In this document: positions 1 through 14,300 of the stretch, one piece after another | Position numbering within the stretch: the first letter of the stretch is position 1 | Layout: each line of letters starts with the position of its first letter | Origin: Cinnamomum chago | Taxonomy: Eukaryota > Streptophyta > Magnoliopsida > Laurales > Lauraceae | Reading direction: 5' to 3' | NCBI GenBank assembly: GCA_038049695.1 | Contig: CP142458.1 | Location: forward strand, 57,197,501-57,261,500 | DNA: 64,000 nucleotides | Notes under the pieces: model-generated | Database searches by the model: none | What the model saw: the letters and a program-made list of their open reading frames with translations, nothing else | Told to the model about the DNA's origin: nothing | Position numbers and translations under genes: made by a program

Positions 1-484
1 ATGGGGCTTTCTATAAAAACATAAAAGATAGGGGCCTTTTTTGCAGTCATCTAAAAATATAAGAGCCTTTAAAAAGAATCTAAATTCTATATATGCAAGA
101 TTCACTTTCACAAATTTTACTTACATAATTATAAACTCGTTTCAATATGTATGTGTAAAAGACAAACAACTCCCAAAGGGAGGTTATTTGATATTCATTT
201 TTTATGTCCACCTATGATTCTTTACGGTTAAACTCTTAAAAATCACAAGTTTAAGAACTCAATAAACCCCATTGTCTAAGGGTAACATGCATACTGCCAA
301 CACATTAATGGTTGAATGGTATTCCCACCTTAGTATCACACATCCCCAAACTTTCAAAGTCTGAAGTATCATGCATGGCCTGTAGTTCAACTTAGCATAA
401 AAGAATTGGAAGTACAAGTGGTTAGCTAAGCTTTGGATGCATCCAAACAGCCCGATTCCTTTTTCTATGTTGGGATACTGGACC
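1..484. other. Intergenic, no gene seen
   Basis: AT-rich sequence left of the first hAT element. I see no open frame with family resemblance and no RNA gene. The left window edge may cut an unseen feature. Confidence 0.5.
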
Positions 485-3400
485 TAGGCATGAAAATCTG
501 GGCCGTGCCAGCAAGATAGGGCTCAGTCGTGCCCTGGCTAGGCCGGCACGGCCCATCATTAATATGCGGGCCATGCTGTGCCGGGCCCAACCCTTTGGGG
601 TCAGCCCAAAACAACCCAAGGCAAGGCTCTAGTTGTGCAATGCTGGGCCGGGCCCTAGTCGGGCCTGGGCCATGTAGCCAATGGGCGGCCCACAAATCCC
701 CCTCCCCTTTTTTCATCTTTTTTAAATTTTTTTAATTTTTTTAAGTCTTAGAGACTTAGACTCTTTGCCTTGGACCAATTTCATTAAAATAAAGAAATTA
801 AGAGAAATAAATAAGTAGAATAATACTAATGATGTTTTGAAAAAATACATCAAATAAATTGTATTTTCTTGAAATTTAAGTTACAAAAGTTTAAAAAAAT
901 CACAAGTTTGAACTTAGATCAATATATATAATGAAATTCAAACCTTCTGATAAATGAAAAAAGAATTACAACTTTAGAAACCTATGATACATTCTAAAAA
1001 ATAAATTACAAGTTGAAAGCCTATTATGCATTCTAAAAAAAATTATACTATGATAAATATAATGCCGCTAGCTCGTCTTCTATTTCAAACTCATCATCGA
1101 TGTGGTGTTCCCTATCTTGTGCTTGATACTGATCTCGTAAGCACATGTAAGTCTCAACGGTTTATTCTATAAGCATAGTCCTCCTAGGGTCAATAAGGCA
1201 CCCACTTGCACTAAATGCCTGCTCTGATGCAATTGTAGACACTGGTATTGGTAGTATATCACGGGCTATGGTGGAAAGAACAGGAAACTTAGTTTCGAAT
1301 GATTTCCACCATGCCAAAAGATCAAAATCGTTTTCTTCATCATCCGAAATTGAAACAAGATTGCTTTCCAGGTACATTGTTAATGTATTAAGGTTGTAAG
1401 AGGGTCCTCCGGAAGAAGAGGAGTTACTTTCGTAAGATTTCCTCATAATACTCCAAATTACCTTCTTTTTCCTTTTATGTACTTGGGGAGGGCCTGTTGG
1501 GACCGTGGGTGCTATGGATCTACCTAATCGGATAGCATAATTCAAATAAAGTGTTTCTAATTGTATTTTAACTGTAAACATGTCATTTATATTAGTCGGA
1601 TTCATGTTAGAGTTTACTTCATCAAGAAGGGTTTCTGCATATTTTAATTTCAATCTAGGGTCTAATGCAGCAACCATACAAAATGTTAAACGAGTTATTC
1701 TCCAATATTGTGAAAACTTTGCCTCCATTTGTACACACATAAGTTGAAAATTTTGAAAATCTCTGTACTTTTTAAAAGTAAGACTTGCTTCATAAAAATG
1801 GGCTAAAGCTTGATTTGATGTGGGATAATATACCCCTGGAAAAAAACAATGTTGCATTATGAAAAACTTCTAAAAAATTGTTTATTATCTCAAGAAGGGT
1901 TCATCTATCATCACTTATAAAAATATTTTCATGCTCCAAATAAAGTGGACAATATTGATTTAGTGCCATTTTGTAGGCACATGATTCTTTTAACATTTTA
2001 TAGGTAAAATTCTGTCTATGCTTTACATCTTGTGATATTTTCTTTGGTCTTAGAGCCAACTTTACACATATATCCCTCCACCATTGTTTTCGCGAGGGAG
2101 AACGAAAATGTATTCCACAATCCATTTAATGCTTTCTAAATCATCTCTAATAGATTTTACCCCTACTTGTACGAAAGATTTATGATGTGGCATGTACATC
2201 TATTATGAAATAAATCTCCATTTAAATCAAGTTGAATCGCAGGTTTTAGTAAATCTACTGTGACATTGTTAGTGTTTGCATTATCGAAAGTTATAGAAAT
2301 TATTTTATTTTCAATTTTAAACTCTCTAAGTTTTTTAAGGATGGTGGACCCTATCCTAGCACCACTGTGTGGGAACTCTAATATAGAAAACGACATCATT
2401 CTTTTTTGTAACACCCAATCACTATCAATGTAATGTGCTGTGATCGCATTGTACCCCAGATTTTTTTTAGAGGTCCATAAATCTAAAGTTAAAGCCACTT
2501 TTCCAGGTATAATTTCAAAAACTTGTTTTAAATTCTCTTTTTCTTTCAAAAAAGTTTTTATTGCATCATTTCGAGCAGTAACTCTAGATATTTTCTACCA
2601 TGAAGGAACAAAGGCAGACCTCAAAAATCTTTCAAATGATCAGTCTTCAACAAGTATAAATGGTAATTGGGGAACTATTATAAAATTAATAAGTTGATAT
2701 CTAGCATCAGTAGGGTCATAGTTGAAAACTCCTAAACCACCAGATGAATCTGTTTGAGAAAGTTGTATTTGAATTATCCCACCTCTTACCCCATCGTGAG
2801 CGATATTCGTGTGTTTGCACACACACTTATTCATGTGTCTATTAAGGTGGCCAGTGCCGCTTGATGATTTGGCACTGAGGAGATCTTTGTAATATTTACA
2901 TTGTGCCTTTTCCTCTAGTCCTCCCTTAAGACTTGGGACAATAACTTTAATAAAATAAGACCATACAAGAGAAGTCAATCTTGATTTTCTCTTCTTTTTT
3001 GTTGTAGAAACCGAACATACAGGATCTTGGGGACTATTATCATCTACTTCTATGCCCTGACTTTAATCTAAATGAATAAATCCAGGATCTTCCTCATTTA
3101 GAAAGAAGTCAAGGTTGAAAGGTTGTGATGGTCAGCCATTTTTACTAAATAAAAGATTTAAAAAACTTAAATAAATAATTATGTTTAATGTGTTTTTTGT
3201 GATAATTTATATAAGAAAGGGGAGAAGATGAGACTTAATATATAATATTACTACATATATTATTACTAAATAAAACTAAAAATTAAAGATAATAAATACA
3301 TTTATGAGAGAGGGAGAGCTAATGGAGAAGTCCTTCATAGTTGAAGTCGCTCTCACTCTTTACTTAGAAAACTTTGTAAAGAGCTAAGACTTTAGAATGA

Positions 3401-3971
3401 GACTTAAGACAACTTAGAGCCTTAGAACTTTAGAGGAAGTGTGAGAAATGAGAGAGTAGATGAGTGTAGAGAAATGAGAGGAATGAGGACTATTTATAAA
3501 ATTCCTAAGTGATAAAATGACATAAAATACCCCCTCATATGGCTGTTTTATAGCAATTGGGGGGTATAATGTTAAAAAATATCAAAAGACACCAATACCC
3601 CCCCAATTTGACCATTTATAGCTTTTGGGGCGGGGGCGGGTGGGTTGGGGTGTTAAAAAGGTAAAAAAAAAATCACATTTTACTGTTTTTTGAGAGGGGG
3701 GGGTGGTTTTTCTAAAAAGTATGGCCACTGGGGGCCTTCCACAAGCCGAGTCGGGCCGTGCCTAGTGCTGGGCCGGGCCGCCCTCGGGCCTAGGGCACTT
3801 GCCCAGCACGGCACGGATTTTAACCGTGCAGTGCCGGGCCGTGCTTCGACCCTGGCCCACCACGGCCCAGTGTGGATTGCCGGGCCGGGCCTTGGTCAAC
3901 GGGCCCAGGCACGGTTTTTTCTTGCTTGGCCCATCCCAGGCTTGGGCCGCCCACCCATATTTACACCCCTA
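485..3971 (-). mobile_element. Decayed autonomous-type hAT transposon
   Basis: The ends form imperfect terminal inverted repeats: taggcatgaaaatctggg at 485 and, read on the other strand from 3971, taggggtgtaaatatggg (14 of 18 match). Just inside each end is a GC-rich subterminal block (about 490-690 and 3730-3950) full of gggcc, gccgggcc and cacggccc motifs. These are typical of plant hAT elements with GGGGTGTAAA ends and probably bind transposase. Between the blocks, the minus strand carries a broken transposase. No exact 8-bp target duplication remains; TACTGG on the left against TATTGG on the right may be a decayed one. The structure is well supported and the exact ends are good to a few bases. 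Confidence 0.8.
1162..2978 (-). pseudogene. hAT transposase, RICESLEEPER-like, broken
   Basis: Four minus-strand frames line up in order as one hAT transposase separated by stops and frameshifts. 2640-2978 is the N-terminal BED-type zinc finger with the His/Cys pair HLNRHMNKC. 2163-2549 is the start of the RNase H-like core, with LTLDLWTS and a following SITFDNANTNN catalytic-region motif. 1901-2125 is a middle piece. 1162-1857 is the helical/DUF4413-like region and the C-terminal dimerisation domain, with SIASEQAFSASG. In a working copy the protein would bind the subterminal repeats and cut the element out. One expected zinc ligand is lost: the motif reads CKYYK where CKYCK is expected, through a TAC codon at 2889-2891. 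An in-frame stop also lies near 2598. The family call is firm and the gene is dead. Confidence 0.85.
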
Positions 3972-6126
3972 ATTATTGGTCAAGGTGTGATACCTTTGAC
4001 TTGAAGATCCAAAGAAATCCCTGGGCATGTGTGTCCAGCATGTGTGTCAAACAAAGGTCTCAGCCTGAAATGTGTCGTCCAACAGGCCCAATAACCTTTT
4101 CTTTTGCTAATTTGGTAAATATCTCTCTCTCTCTCTCTCTCTATCTCTTTTATTTATGTTTTTGGTAAATCAACAGGCCCCTAAGTTAGTAAATCAAGGA
4201 ATGTCTTGATCTTTGACCAAATCTCAACCGTACAATTTTCATCCGAGATTTGATCCCTTTCCCTTTCTTCCCATGGCCTTTCTCTCGCATTTGCTGCCGC
4301 TAAGTTCGGATCCTTTTCCCTCATGCGTGTTCTCTTCTTTTATGTAGTTATGGTATCTCAAAAACACCCTCCACTTCAATATCCTCCTCACCTTTCATGC
4401 CCATGTTCCAAAGTCTTGTGGTTAAAAACCCTAACAATGTGGGTTGGATCCAGGCCATTCAAACAGTGGGTCATATCTGGGATTCCCTGCTTAATTGCTT
4501 TGGGTCGTCTTAAAAAGTGTACATCTTTGCTACTGTTTTTTAAACAATGATCATGGAGTGGAACTCAATTCACAAATCACAACTCCAAATACAAGCAGGT
4601 TCATTAAACATTTTGTAACCCAAGATTTCATGCTGGTTGAATTATTTGCACCGTTTGATTAGTTAGCCTCAATTGGATGACCAAGAAGTAAAATTGTCAA
4701 GGACCTTAACCCAACAAGCTTAACCATTGGACAAAATTAGACCCTCCATCATCTGAACAACAATATTTTCAGTCTAGACAGCTAAAGTTTATTTACATTT
4801 GTTGATACATGAAATGAAGTATAGCATGAAAATTAATTTGATAAGATGATCTTAGCCATTTAGTTTTTATTGGTCAAATTGGGTCATTGATGAGTTCTCC
4901 CTATTCCAAGTCTAATTCCTCATTTGTTGGTGAATTTTGGATGGCTATAAAGTTACATTAAATTGTTGAAAGAAAAATAAACTCCTTCCTGAACACCCAT
5001 GAAAGAGGTTGGATCTTTTTGTCATGATGCTCAAATTCAGGTCCCTTTTAGTAGTAACTCCTTTTACTAAAATTCCTTTTAGTGGTCCATGTCTCTTCTT
5101 TCTTAAGAAGCCACTATATTTTCTTATAATCTAAAAAAACCCCCAACAAAATCTAAAAATCTTAAAAGTCGCCACTAAAATATAAACTAATTTTACTAGG
5201 ACCTTTATTTCTCCTATGATTTGAACTCGCGGACCCTCAACCTCCGAGAGTAAACTGTGATCTTGAGCCAACTGAGCCACCCCTCGAGGTTATATTGGTG
5301 CATCATATTAACATCACTATCTCCCAAATACTTAAACCCACTCTTGACTAACCATTTAGATTCACTCTTGTTGGGGTCTTTAATAAGTTTTTCCATAAAT
5401 TCAATACACATTTGACTTGTACAAACCCAACCATTCACTAGCATCACTGGTGCATGAAAATAATTCTAATTAGGTTTTAGTGTAATTTTATAATTAATGA
5501 CTTCTTAGGATCTTTTTTGAAATTAGAACAAAAGGATAAGGGTTTTTCTTTGAGGGAAACTTATGAATAACAAATGTATTTTCTAATAATTACAAAAATA
5601 ACCAACCTACTAAATTAAAAATCTTGGGCAACCTCATTGACCTCAATGACCAATTTTTCTTATTAGTCAGTTAAGTCGATTGTAAATTGTCAGCATTCCA
5701 TTTGAATTCAAGGTGCTAATGTGAAAAGACCACTAAATTTGAACCAATTCAATCAACATCAGTAGCGCCCTTAGAAATTAAGGTTAGCTTAGCTGTTAAA
5801 AAAATTCATCTTTTCACATCTCAGGCTTCATCAATCCCTCAAAATTTGATTGTCAAAGAAGGTGTTGACCAAGATTTCTAGATTAATAAAGGGGGTTATT
5901 TGTAAAAATAAAAATATGGGTGGTTATCTATTCTCCAAAAACACAGAGGAGGCTATTTGTAAATTCCCTTTTCTTTTAGAAAATCCATTGTTTCATGAAA
6001 CTAGAGAGAAATTTCTGTTCAGAGAGAGAGAGAGAGGGCGAGGGACGGAGGATTTGAATTTGATTGACCTGAGCAGATAAACATAAATGGAATGATGATA
6101 ATGAAGGAGATTCTAATTGCATTTTA
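3972..6126 (+). other. Upstream region and 5' UTR of the hydrolase gene
   Basis: No coding sequence is recognisable. It contains a short (TC)n run near 4122-4142 and a tRNA-like SINE fragment near 5216-5290. Close to the gene there is a GA-rich leader (gagagagagagag near 6018-6034), common in plant 5' UTRs. The promoter and transcription start cannot be fixed from sequence alone. Confidence 0.4.
5216..5290 (-). repeat. tRNA-derived SINE-like fragment
   Basis: On the minus strand the sequence has a perfect RNA polymerase III A box, tggctcagttgg (5268-5279), and 41 bases further a B box, gttcaaatc (5218-5226). Spacing and order fit a tRNA gene body. The stems do not form a convincing cloverleaf and there is no clean terminator, so a tRNA-derived SINE head or tRNA pseudogene is more likely than a working tRNA. 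Confidence 0.5.
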
Positions 6127-8209
6127 ATGGGCATTGTAACATCATCCATTGCATCAAGATTGGCCTTCTTTCCACCTGAACCACCCACCTATCAAGTTTT
6201 CAGAGAGGAAGGAGAAAATGGGAAGCTTATCTTCTCCGGTGTCGCACCTGAGAAGAACATGGACCCCCATTTTCTGGAAACAAAGGGTGGTAATAAGATC
6301 GTTGCCACCTTCTGGAAATACCCATCTGCTAGATTTACTCTCTTGTATTCTCATGGGAATGCTGCTGATTTGGGTCAGATGAAGGAGCTTCTTTCTGAAC
6401 TTAGGTCCCACCTCCGTGTTAACATCATGAGGTGATATTTTCTATCTTTTTGTTTTTTGTTTTGTTTTATATTGAAATGGGATGTGGGTTTTGTTGGATA
6501 ATGTCTTTTGGATCTGGGTCTTTTTTAATTTTAGTTTTGGATGATTCTATGATTTTAATTTTGAGGCTTGGAATGTGGGTTTTATCGTTGTGTCAATATC
6601 TGAAGGTCTTGTTTTGTTTTGATTTTGAGTTTTGGGAAGTGGGTTTTGTTGAATATTGTTTTTTTATGCATGTTGATCCCTTTTTTATGTATATTTTGAA
6701 TTTTGAGGCTTGGAATTGTGTTTTGTTTTTTTTTATTTTTAATTTTTTTTAATTTTTATTTTTTGGTTTTATTGGTGTTGTGTCATTAGCATTAGGTGTT
6801 GTTTTTGTTTGATTTTAGTTTTGGGATGTAGGTTTTTGTTAGATGTTACTTTTTGGAGGTGGATCTTTTATTTTCTTTTCCCGCCAATTTTGAAACATTG
6901 GAAGGAACTGCTGTGGGTTAATTCCTCTGTTTGAGAAAGGATTCGTGTTTGTTATACTTTTCTTTTAGGTTATGGCTTTTAGTTTCAATTTTGGTGGATT
7001 TTGGAATGCGCTTTGGTGGTTTTTTATGTGTGGAATGTTTATGGTGTGATGGATTCAATGCTCATTTGTATTTTCATTTGCAGTTATTTCTTTTCCTTTT
7101 TATAGCCGCTTATAAACTTCAGTTAAGAAATCAATTCTCACCTTTTCTTTCTTCATTCTGGTCGGAAGATATATGGTATGATGATTTTTTTCGTTTTAAA
7201 AAAATTCCATTTGTTTTCTTGGTAATTGCTCGATGTTCAATAATTTTGGTGATAACAATGTAATTAATTACATGTTCTTTATTCTTTTTCGGTGGGGAGG
7301 TTTTGTATCTTTTTTTTCAAGGAAGGTTGTATATCATTTGTGTTTTAGGAACTTGTTTAAATTAATTTACCGACCAGGTTTTAAATCGGTTGGGTTGTAT
7401 CCACATTGTCACATTCTCAGAGTGTATTAGTTGTTCCAAAAATTTGCAGGTTTATTAGTAGTGATACGACCCAATGTTGTTGACCAATCGATTCACATGT
7501 ATGCAATGATCACAACAGACCAATAAAAGGTTGGTGTCATGTCTTTTTGAGGGGTCAAAGACTCAAACCAAATTGGCCTATATGCCCTTGTCATATTGAT
7601 TTAGAAGTTGAGCTATATGGCCTCTCATCTGGATTTTTAAATTCCTTTTTGCATGCGTTATGTTTGTCTCTATATTCATCCTTAATTTTTCCTTTTTTGC
7701 AATGTGAAATGAGTGGCATGTGTGATATTCCATTCATGAAGTTGATGGTATAATGACATGTGTCCAAGCTCAATTTTATGACTATTTCATGAATTTCCAT
7801 TTAAATGGTGATTGTTTGATTCGTTGAAACTTCATTAGTCAAAAACTTTTGATTCATATGGTCTTTTACGAATTACAACTCAGAAAGATAGGATAGGTCT
7901 TCAATGATAGAGATGTTTTTCACAGAATAAGATGTAACTTTTCTTTATATATTTTGTTATGCTATTTTAGAAGCTATTGGTTGTCTGCAAATAAACTGAT
8001 CCCAACATAGTTGGGACAAGCTTTGATGTGATGATGGTCTTCTACAAATAGTTTCTTGTGGAGTTTGTTTCCTGAGCTCATTCTGATTTGTATATGCTTC
8101 CCTCTTTTCAGCTTCAGTGATAATGGAAGGAATAGATATGGTTAGCAGCTGGTTTTGAGATGGTTTAAATTCTTATTTTATTTAAAAAAAAATCAAAATA
8201 AACCTTTTG

Positions 8210-8308
<99 letters not shown>

Positions 8309-11300
8309 GAAAAGGGATTGGGTTACTAGCAAAAGACTTCTTTCAATTGATTGGAAATCTTTTGTCATTTGCAGTTATGATTATTCAGGATATGGTGCAT
8401 CATCTGGTAAGGTGAGCTATATATGTCATCAATTTGGTTTCGTACATACAGTATCCTTGCAAACTACTGTACCTCTTAAAACTTGAGGGCTTTGTAATTT
8501 GTGGCAAAAACTAGAAAGAGTCCTATATCCATCAATTTCTATCCAAAGTAGAAAATATATGCAGAAAATTGTTGTGTAATTCATTACAGAAATGTTCACC
8601 TTTGGCTTTGAACTTTGACTAAGAAGCCTGCTCACCTTTGCCTGATAATTTCTTCTCTTGAATTGCTGATTCTTCAACAGCCATCTGAGGCCAATACATA
8701 CTATGATATAGAGGCCGTACACAATTGTTTGAAACAAGAGTATAAAATAAGGGAGGAGGATCTCATTTTGTATGGGCAATCAGTTGGGAGTGGACCTACA
8801 CTACACCTGGCAACACGTTTGCAGGGTCTAAGGGGTGTTGTTCTTCATAGCGCGATTCTCTCGGGCCTACGCGTGTTGTATCCTGTAAAATTGACTTTCT
8901 GGTTTGACATTTTCAAAGTAAGTATGGTTTAACGCACCTCTGTCTTCTGATTTTGATTCAGCGCAAATAGAAACTCATGTATTGAGAAATTTTCTTTCTT
9001 CCACAGAACATTGACAAAATTCAGAATGTCTGCTGCCCGGTCCTTGTTATGCATGTAAGTGTTTAATAGTATCTGTATGGTAATATGGTATTCTAGATTA
9101 TGTGTGGTATGTGTTACTTTTGGATATATCGAGTTTATTCTGTGGAGTCCTCTAGTAAAGAATGTACTTATTCATGGGTTTCACTTTTCAATTGGTTAAA
9201 ATTAGTAAAAATGGTGAATTGTTTTATGATAGAAAACTTATATTTTCCATGATGTTAACTTGTTCTATGTAGTTCCCATTTAGCGAGAAGTGATGCTTGT
9301 AGGCTGTAGCTTTCAGCTCCAATTGAAATGCTAAAAGATAATGAATGATTCATGATTGATAACTTTTATTTGGTTCACTTCTGATATATTTGGTTGGTGA
9401 TGTTTCCTCATATATATATGCATGACGAAAATTAATTTTCTTCCTTTATCTAGTCCATTGGTTTTCTTCCTTTGTCTAGTCCAACTTTCACCTGGCCATA
9501 GTCTTATATGCTAAGAAATATCATATGGAACAACTTATATGTCCATGTCAATGGCAGCTAACCTATCTAATACAACACACCTTTCAGAATGTGGAGATTA
9601 CTCGAACAGTGAAGTTGCTATTTCAGTTCAAATTGGGGAAGATGGTGCAAGAAAGTTTGCAATGATGATAAGCAGAAATCTGCATATTGCTTTATTTTGT
9701 TCAATTATTGAGAATATTGTGATGGGTGAAGCTTTGATAGAGTGCACAGTTGAGTTATTTGGGGGGAGTTTGTGGATGGCGTATTGGCCACCCCCCTAAA
9801 CAATATGATCAGTTGTGGTGATACGTAACTGTTAATGGCATGAATTTAACTTGAGGTAAAAAATAAAAATTAAAATGTCCAAGGAATTCAGAAAATTAGA
9901 AAATACATGATTTTGATGTTTATTTTCATTAGCAAGTCAAACTATTGTTTGTATCTATATTGCTGCACGATTTTAAAGGACTAATACTGATGAATTTATT
10001 CATCTATATTTGTGCTACTTATTTATAACAAGACCTAATAAACTATTAATGGTCAAACAGTTGGATCAACATTTGATAACTATGTTTTTAAAAATCCCAC
10101 AAACTCACATTTATAAGAAAGACTCCAAAATGACATTCAAATGGCTTAAGTAATGCATGTATGAGTAAATCTATACTCCAAAAATGCATTATGGATATTT
10201 TTTTAATCATTCCTACTGAAAACAAATGAAAAAAACCTAAGTTATTAGTCCAAATGCGGAGTTTTCCTTAGTTCAAAGGAAAGCCTTCTGCATACGGGTT
10301 GCATATTGACTTTATTTCTTCAAACTGAAGTATTTATTGTTGGTTTTGTCGAGTAGAAAGACACAAAACCCTATTCACAACCTTTCCCTTACAAAACATA
10401 AGAAAAGAGAGCGGTTTTGCTTTAGAAGGGGTCATTTGATAAATATTGGGGGCATCAACTGATGTGACTGATAAATTGGCCTATGGGCATTGTATTGAGG
10501 CACATCAGTCGATACACTCCAATACAGATGTTAACGCTAATAAGTTGCAATAAACAGTGCAAACTCTGCCAAAACGATTGATTTATCGACAGACTTGTTT
10601 GCTTCATGGATAGAAGGAACATGATAAACATGAGAAATTTGAAGTTTTGGCCGGGGATCATTTGTAGCAATGGAGCCAACCTTAGTGACCTTCTTGTTAT
10701 GTTGTGACTACTTTTTGTGATTATTCTTTTCAGCACTAGTCTTTTGGTTGTCTCTGTTATATATTACGTTTTTAATAACCAGAGCTGTTCTTATCTCTAT
10801 TTCTAATGAAGTTTCTTTTGTTGTTCAACATTGTGTTTTTTTTTCCCCCTTTATTGGTAACCAAAATATTATATCAAAGAGAAAGGTTACATAAGCAACA
10901 ACATCCAATCAAAATGGATTGGCGGACAGAACAAAATGGATTGTGGTGGACATAGTGAGAAACAAAAGATTACTAACAGAACAAAAAAGTAGCAAAGATT
11001 GGTCCACCCCATTCTTTGCAAAAGAGTCAGCTATTCCATTGGCGGAGCACAAAATATGTTTAAACTCCATTTATACCGAAAAGAGCAACACCTTGATTTG
11101 GTTTAGAAGGTTATGGAACTTCCACAGACCCATATTGAAGGACGAACCCAAGCAATTGCATTCGATGAATTGCTTTGCACAATTAACATAAATTGACAAT
11201 AATGCACAAACATACGAAGAACCTTTAAACACCAATATGTTTACATAACATCATCAACACTTTCCCTGTACTATTATGAACCTCCCTTAAATACCAATCA

Positions 11301-14300
11301 GCCCTTTAAACACCAATATGTTTACATAACATCATCAGCACTTTCCTTATACTATTATGAACCACCCTTCATTACCAATTGGCCCTGGTTTTCCCTGTAG
11401 CTCCATCAACATTAAACTTCAAAACCCTTATGAGGGGAGGAACTCAACACATCACCCCATTCACTCTACAAGGGCCCACCGAAGTCCAGGATCGTGGGTA
11501 GTACGCACGTGGATAAGAAAGTCCTATTCATGAAGTGTTCCACCCACATGGATAACAAAGTCACTACTTAATCTTAGGTTTCCTATTAAGATTAGGATGT
11601 CATTTAAAAGTTGAAGTTTCTCGCTATGAGTTTAAAATTTGATTTGCTTCCTTAAAATATGGTAGGATAGGACTTTATCTTTATGTGTTTGTAGCTTAAT
11701 TTGTTTCCTTAAAATATGGTAGTATAGGTCTTTCTCTTATTTAAAAGGAGATGTAAACGAGTTTGACAGGAAGTTTTGGAATATAAATTGATTTTGAGAA
11801 ACATTAAGTTTGTAAGTTTGTGTGGTTTTTTTTGGACTTCTTGTGGGCATGAAGCAATTGCTCTAATTGGGCTGCTTCTCGTGGAACTGAAGCTGAAAGA
11901 CCAGCTTTGAATTTGATCGAGCATGAGATTGATCTGGGTGAGATCTCTGCATTTAGGAGTTTTTGTGTGAGTTTGGAGAACAAGTTAATCCCCTACATTT
12001 TGGTAAACCCAGCTTTGGTTTCTTCTCTATTGATTTATTTGGTGGGCATAATATTATTATTTCAGGGACCCATTGGATTTTTTGGCTTTCTTGTGTGACC
12101 CATTATCAAAGTTGAGGCCCAATTACATCACTAGGCCTTGATCTGCATCAAAACTTCTCTCAATCAGTTGAGGGAAGTGTCTTCAATGGCATCAATATGC
12201 TTCACACTCTTAACCAAAGGCCTTGTCTTTATGTCAAGTTTATGCAGGTCCTCTGCGATCCCCATGTACCCATACAACAAAAGCCCTTTTGCTTTCCCGA
12301 CAGTAACTTCTCTGACTTCGCCACCGCCTTCCTATTTTCGGAAGAAATATGCTTAAATTCCTTTCTCCCTCGCTTGTTGTCAACATCATATTTGTGAAGC
12401 CTTTCTGCTTCTTGCATTCTAGAGAAGCTTGACATGAACCTCACCACTGAAATGGTCAGTTAGCGGGCTTCCCAAGGTATACCTTGGATGCTGCACAAAA
12501 TCCCACTTCTCCAAGTATCTCCTCCATTCTTTTATAGGTAAGAACCACTTGTTCGCTTGCATTCTCCTTTCCAATGGAACTTTTATGAGTCACTAAGTTG
12601 TGTGTTCACGAACTCCTTTGAGAGGCTGCCACACGCATTGCGAAGCAAGATAGTGTTTTCCTTGCCCCCTGTTTCTTCTTTGCTAAGCCAGATTCTTATT
12701 CAACTCTTTAGAAAACCGAACGAAGACCCTATGGGGCTTTGCTTAAACTCCTGCGGGCCTTATGGTGGATTAGTCTTCACAAGAGGCACTGCACCTCCAC
12801 TGCATCTGCTTCTTGTGCTTTTGCACCACCATGCCATCATCTAGGGATCCCTTTGAAATTTGTGTGGTAAGTTAAAATTGTGACAAGTTATGAAATTCTT
12901 AAGCTCTATGTCTCAACCACCTTTTCAGGCTCGCATTTTGCTTGCTCACTACTCACATGCTTCGCGGCACATTGTTAGATGGCAGTAATGCATCAAGTGA
13001 AGTTACTTTATGTGAACCACGAAATGACCTCCCCACGCTTTTTACATGGGGCATTCCTGAAACCTAATTGTTTTGATGGAGATAGTCCAACCCCGTCTTC
13101 ACCAACCTGCTTCTCATGCTCATCTTTTCCATTCCACTTCTGGAAATGTCTAGATGTACTCCCAGTGTCTGTCATTTCACTTCTAGAGCCATGTCAATTT
13201 ATCTCATCTGTACCATAGTTTGTTTTGGTTGTCCTCTCAGAAGGATTATAACTCTGAGGTCCTCCACATTTGACCTCCGTTAACGTCCATGACTATTCTG
13301 AAATATCTGGATCATAATTTGATAATGGAGGTCTCTTTAATCTCTCTTTGTGAGCCATTGAACCTAAGTCTCTTCCATAGCCTTGATTACCACCACCAAA
13401 ATGCATAATATCATGATCTCGATTTACTCTTGTTACAAACTCTTGATGCATGTCTCTATGGTTAAAAGGTCTCCACGCTGGTCCACAGTCATAGGCAGTC
13501 CGTTCTTGTTTTAAGGGCTTTTGGGCCCCTCTTGATCTTCTTCATATAAGGTTGGGTTTGGTGTGGGGTGGGCAGAGTCAATGCTATCCTAGTAGCGAAG
13601 GAAAATGCTAAGGCGGATTTTTTTGTAGTGGATGAAACTTTGCTTCTTGTAATCGTAGTCTTGTAGTTGGGCCGTAATGCCTCCCTCCTTTTGCTTGCCT
13701 CCTTCTGCTCATACTGCTTGGCCTCCCACACCAAGTCAAACTTTTAGGCTTGGCTTTGCACCATAAGCTACTGCTTCTATGATGAGTCGCTTCTCCCCTT
13801 CATTCGCTCTAGCAGCAAAAGCTATTTGATCTTCAGAGTGAGAGTTCTTTATTCGCTTCATGGTAACTAGTGATTAGATCTTCCTTTTGGTGACCCCATA
13901 AACTTCTAGCATTCTCTATTTGAATTCCACGTTAGTGTCATTAATCCCACCTCGAATGTGACTAGTAAAAGTTGATTCCAGTGCATCCCTAAGAAACCTT
14001 GTTGACTAGTAAAAGTTGATCCCATGTTGAGCATTACTAGGTTGCATCTTTTTATATACTTAATTAGACAAAAACCTTTAGGCACCCCTATCTCTCCGAT
14101 AAGTTTGAGATCTCTAAGCGCAGGGGTGGACCTACATATATACTTTTTGGGGCAGTTTCCCCCGTCCTACCTAGGTTCTCTTCCAAAAGTCATATGAAAA
14201 TTCTTGGGCGCTTCCAAAATCTACATGAAAATCCTAGGTCTACCCCCAAAACCCACATGAATATCCTACCTTTGCCCCCAAAACCCACATGAATATCCTG

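Larger units (their letters stand above)
6432..8374 (+). other. Hydrolase intron 1
   Basis: T-rich intron of 1943 bases, with donor gtgata and acceptor tttgcag. It holds a long (TC)46 microsatellite ending about 70 bases before the acceptor, and a short repeat fragment (ccaacatagttgggac, near 7994-8009) resembling the conserved tail of plant RTE-type LINEs on the minus strand. Small open frames in it are chance products of low-complexity T-rich sequence. Confidence 0.75.

Noticed and set aside
485-3971. Exact 8-bp target duplication of the first hAT element
   Set aside because: The best flanking match is TACTGG against TATTGG at slightly shifted positions, too weak to claim.
5214-5447. Minus-strand 77-codon open frame
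   Set aside because: Its C-terminal third is the translation of the tRNA-like SINE body, and the rest shows no family resemblance.
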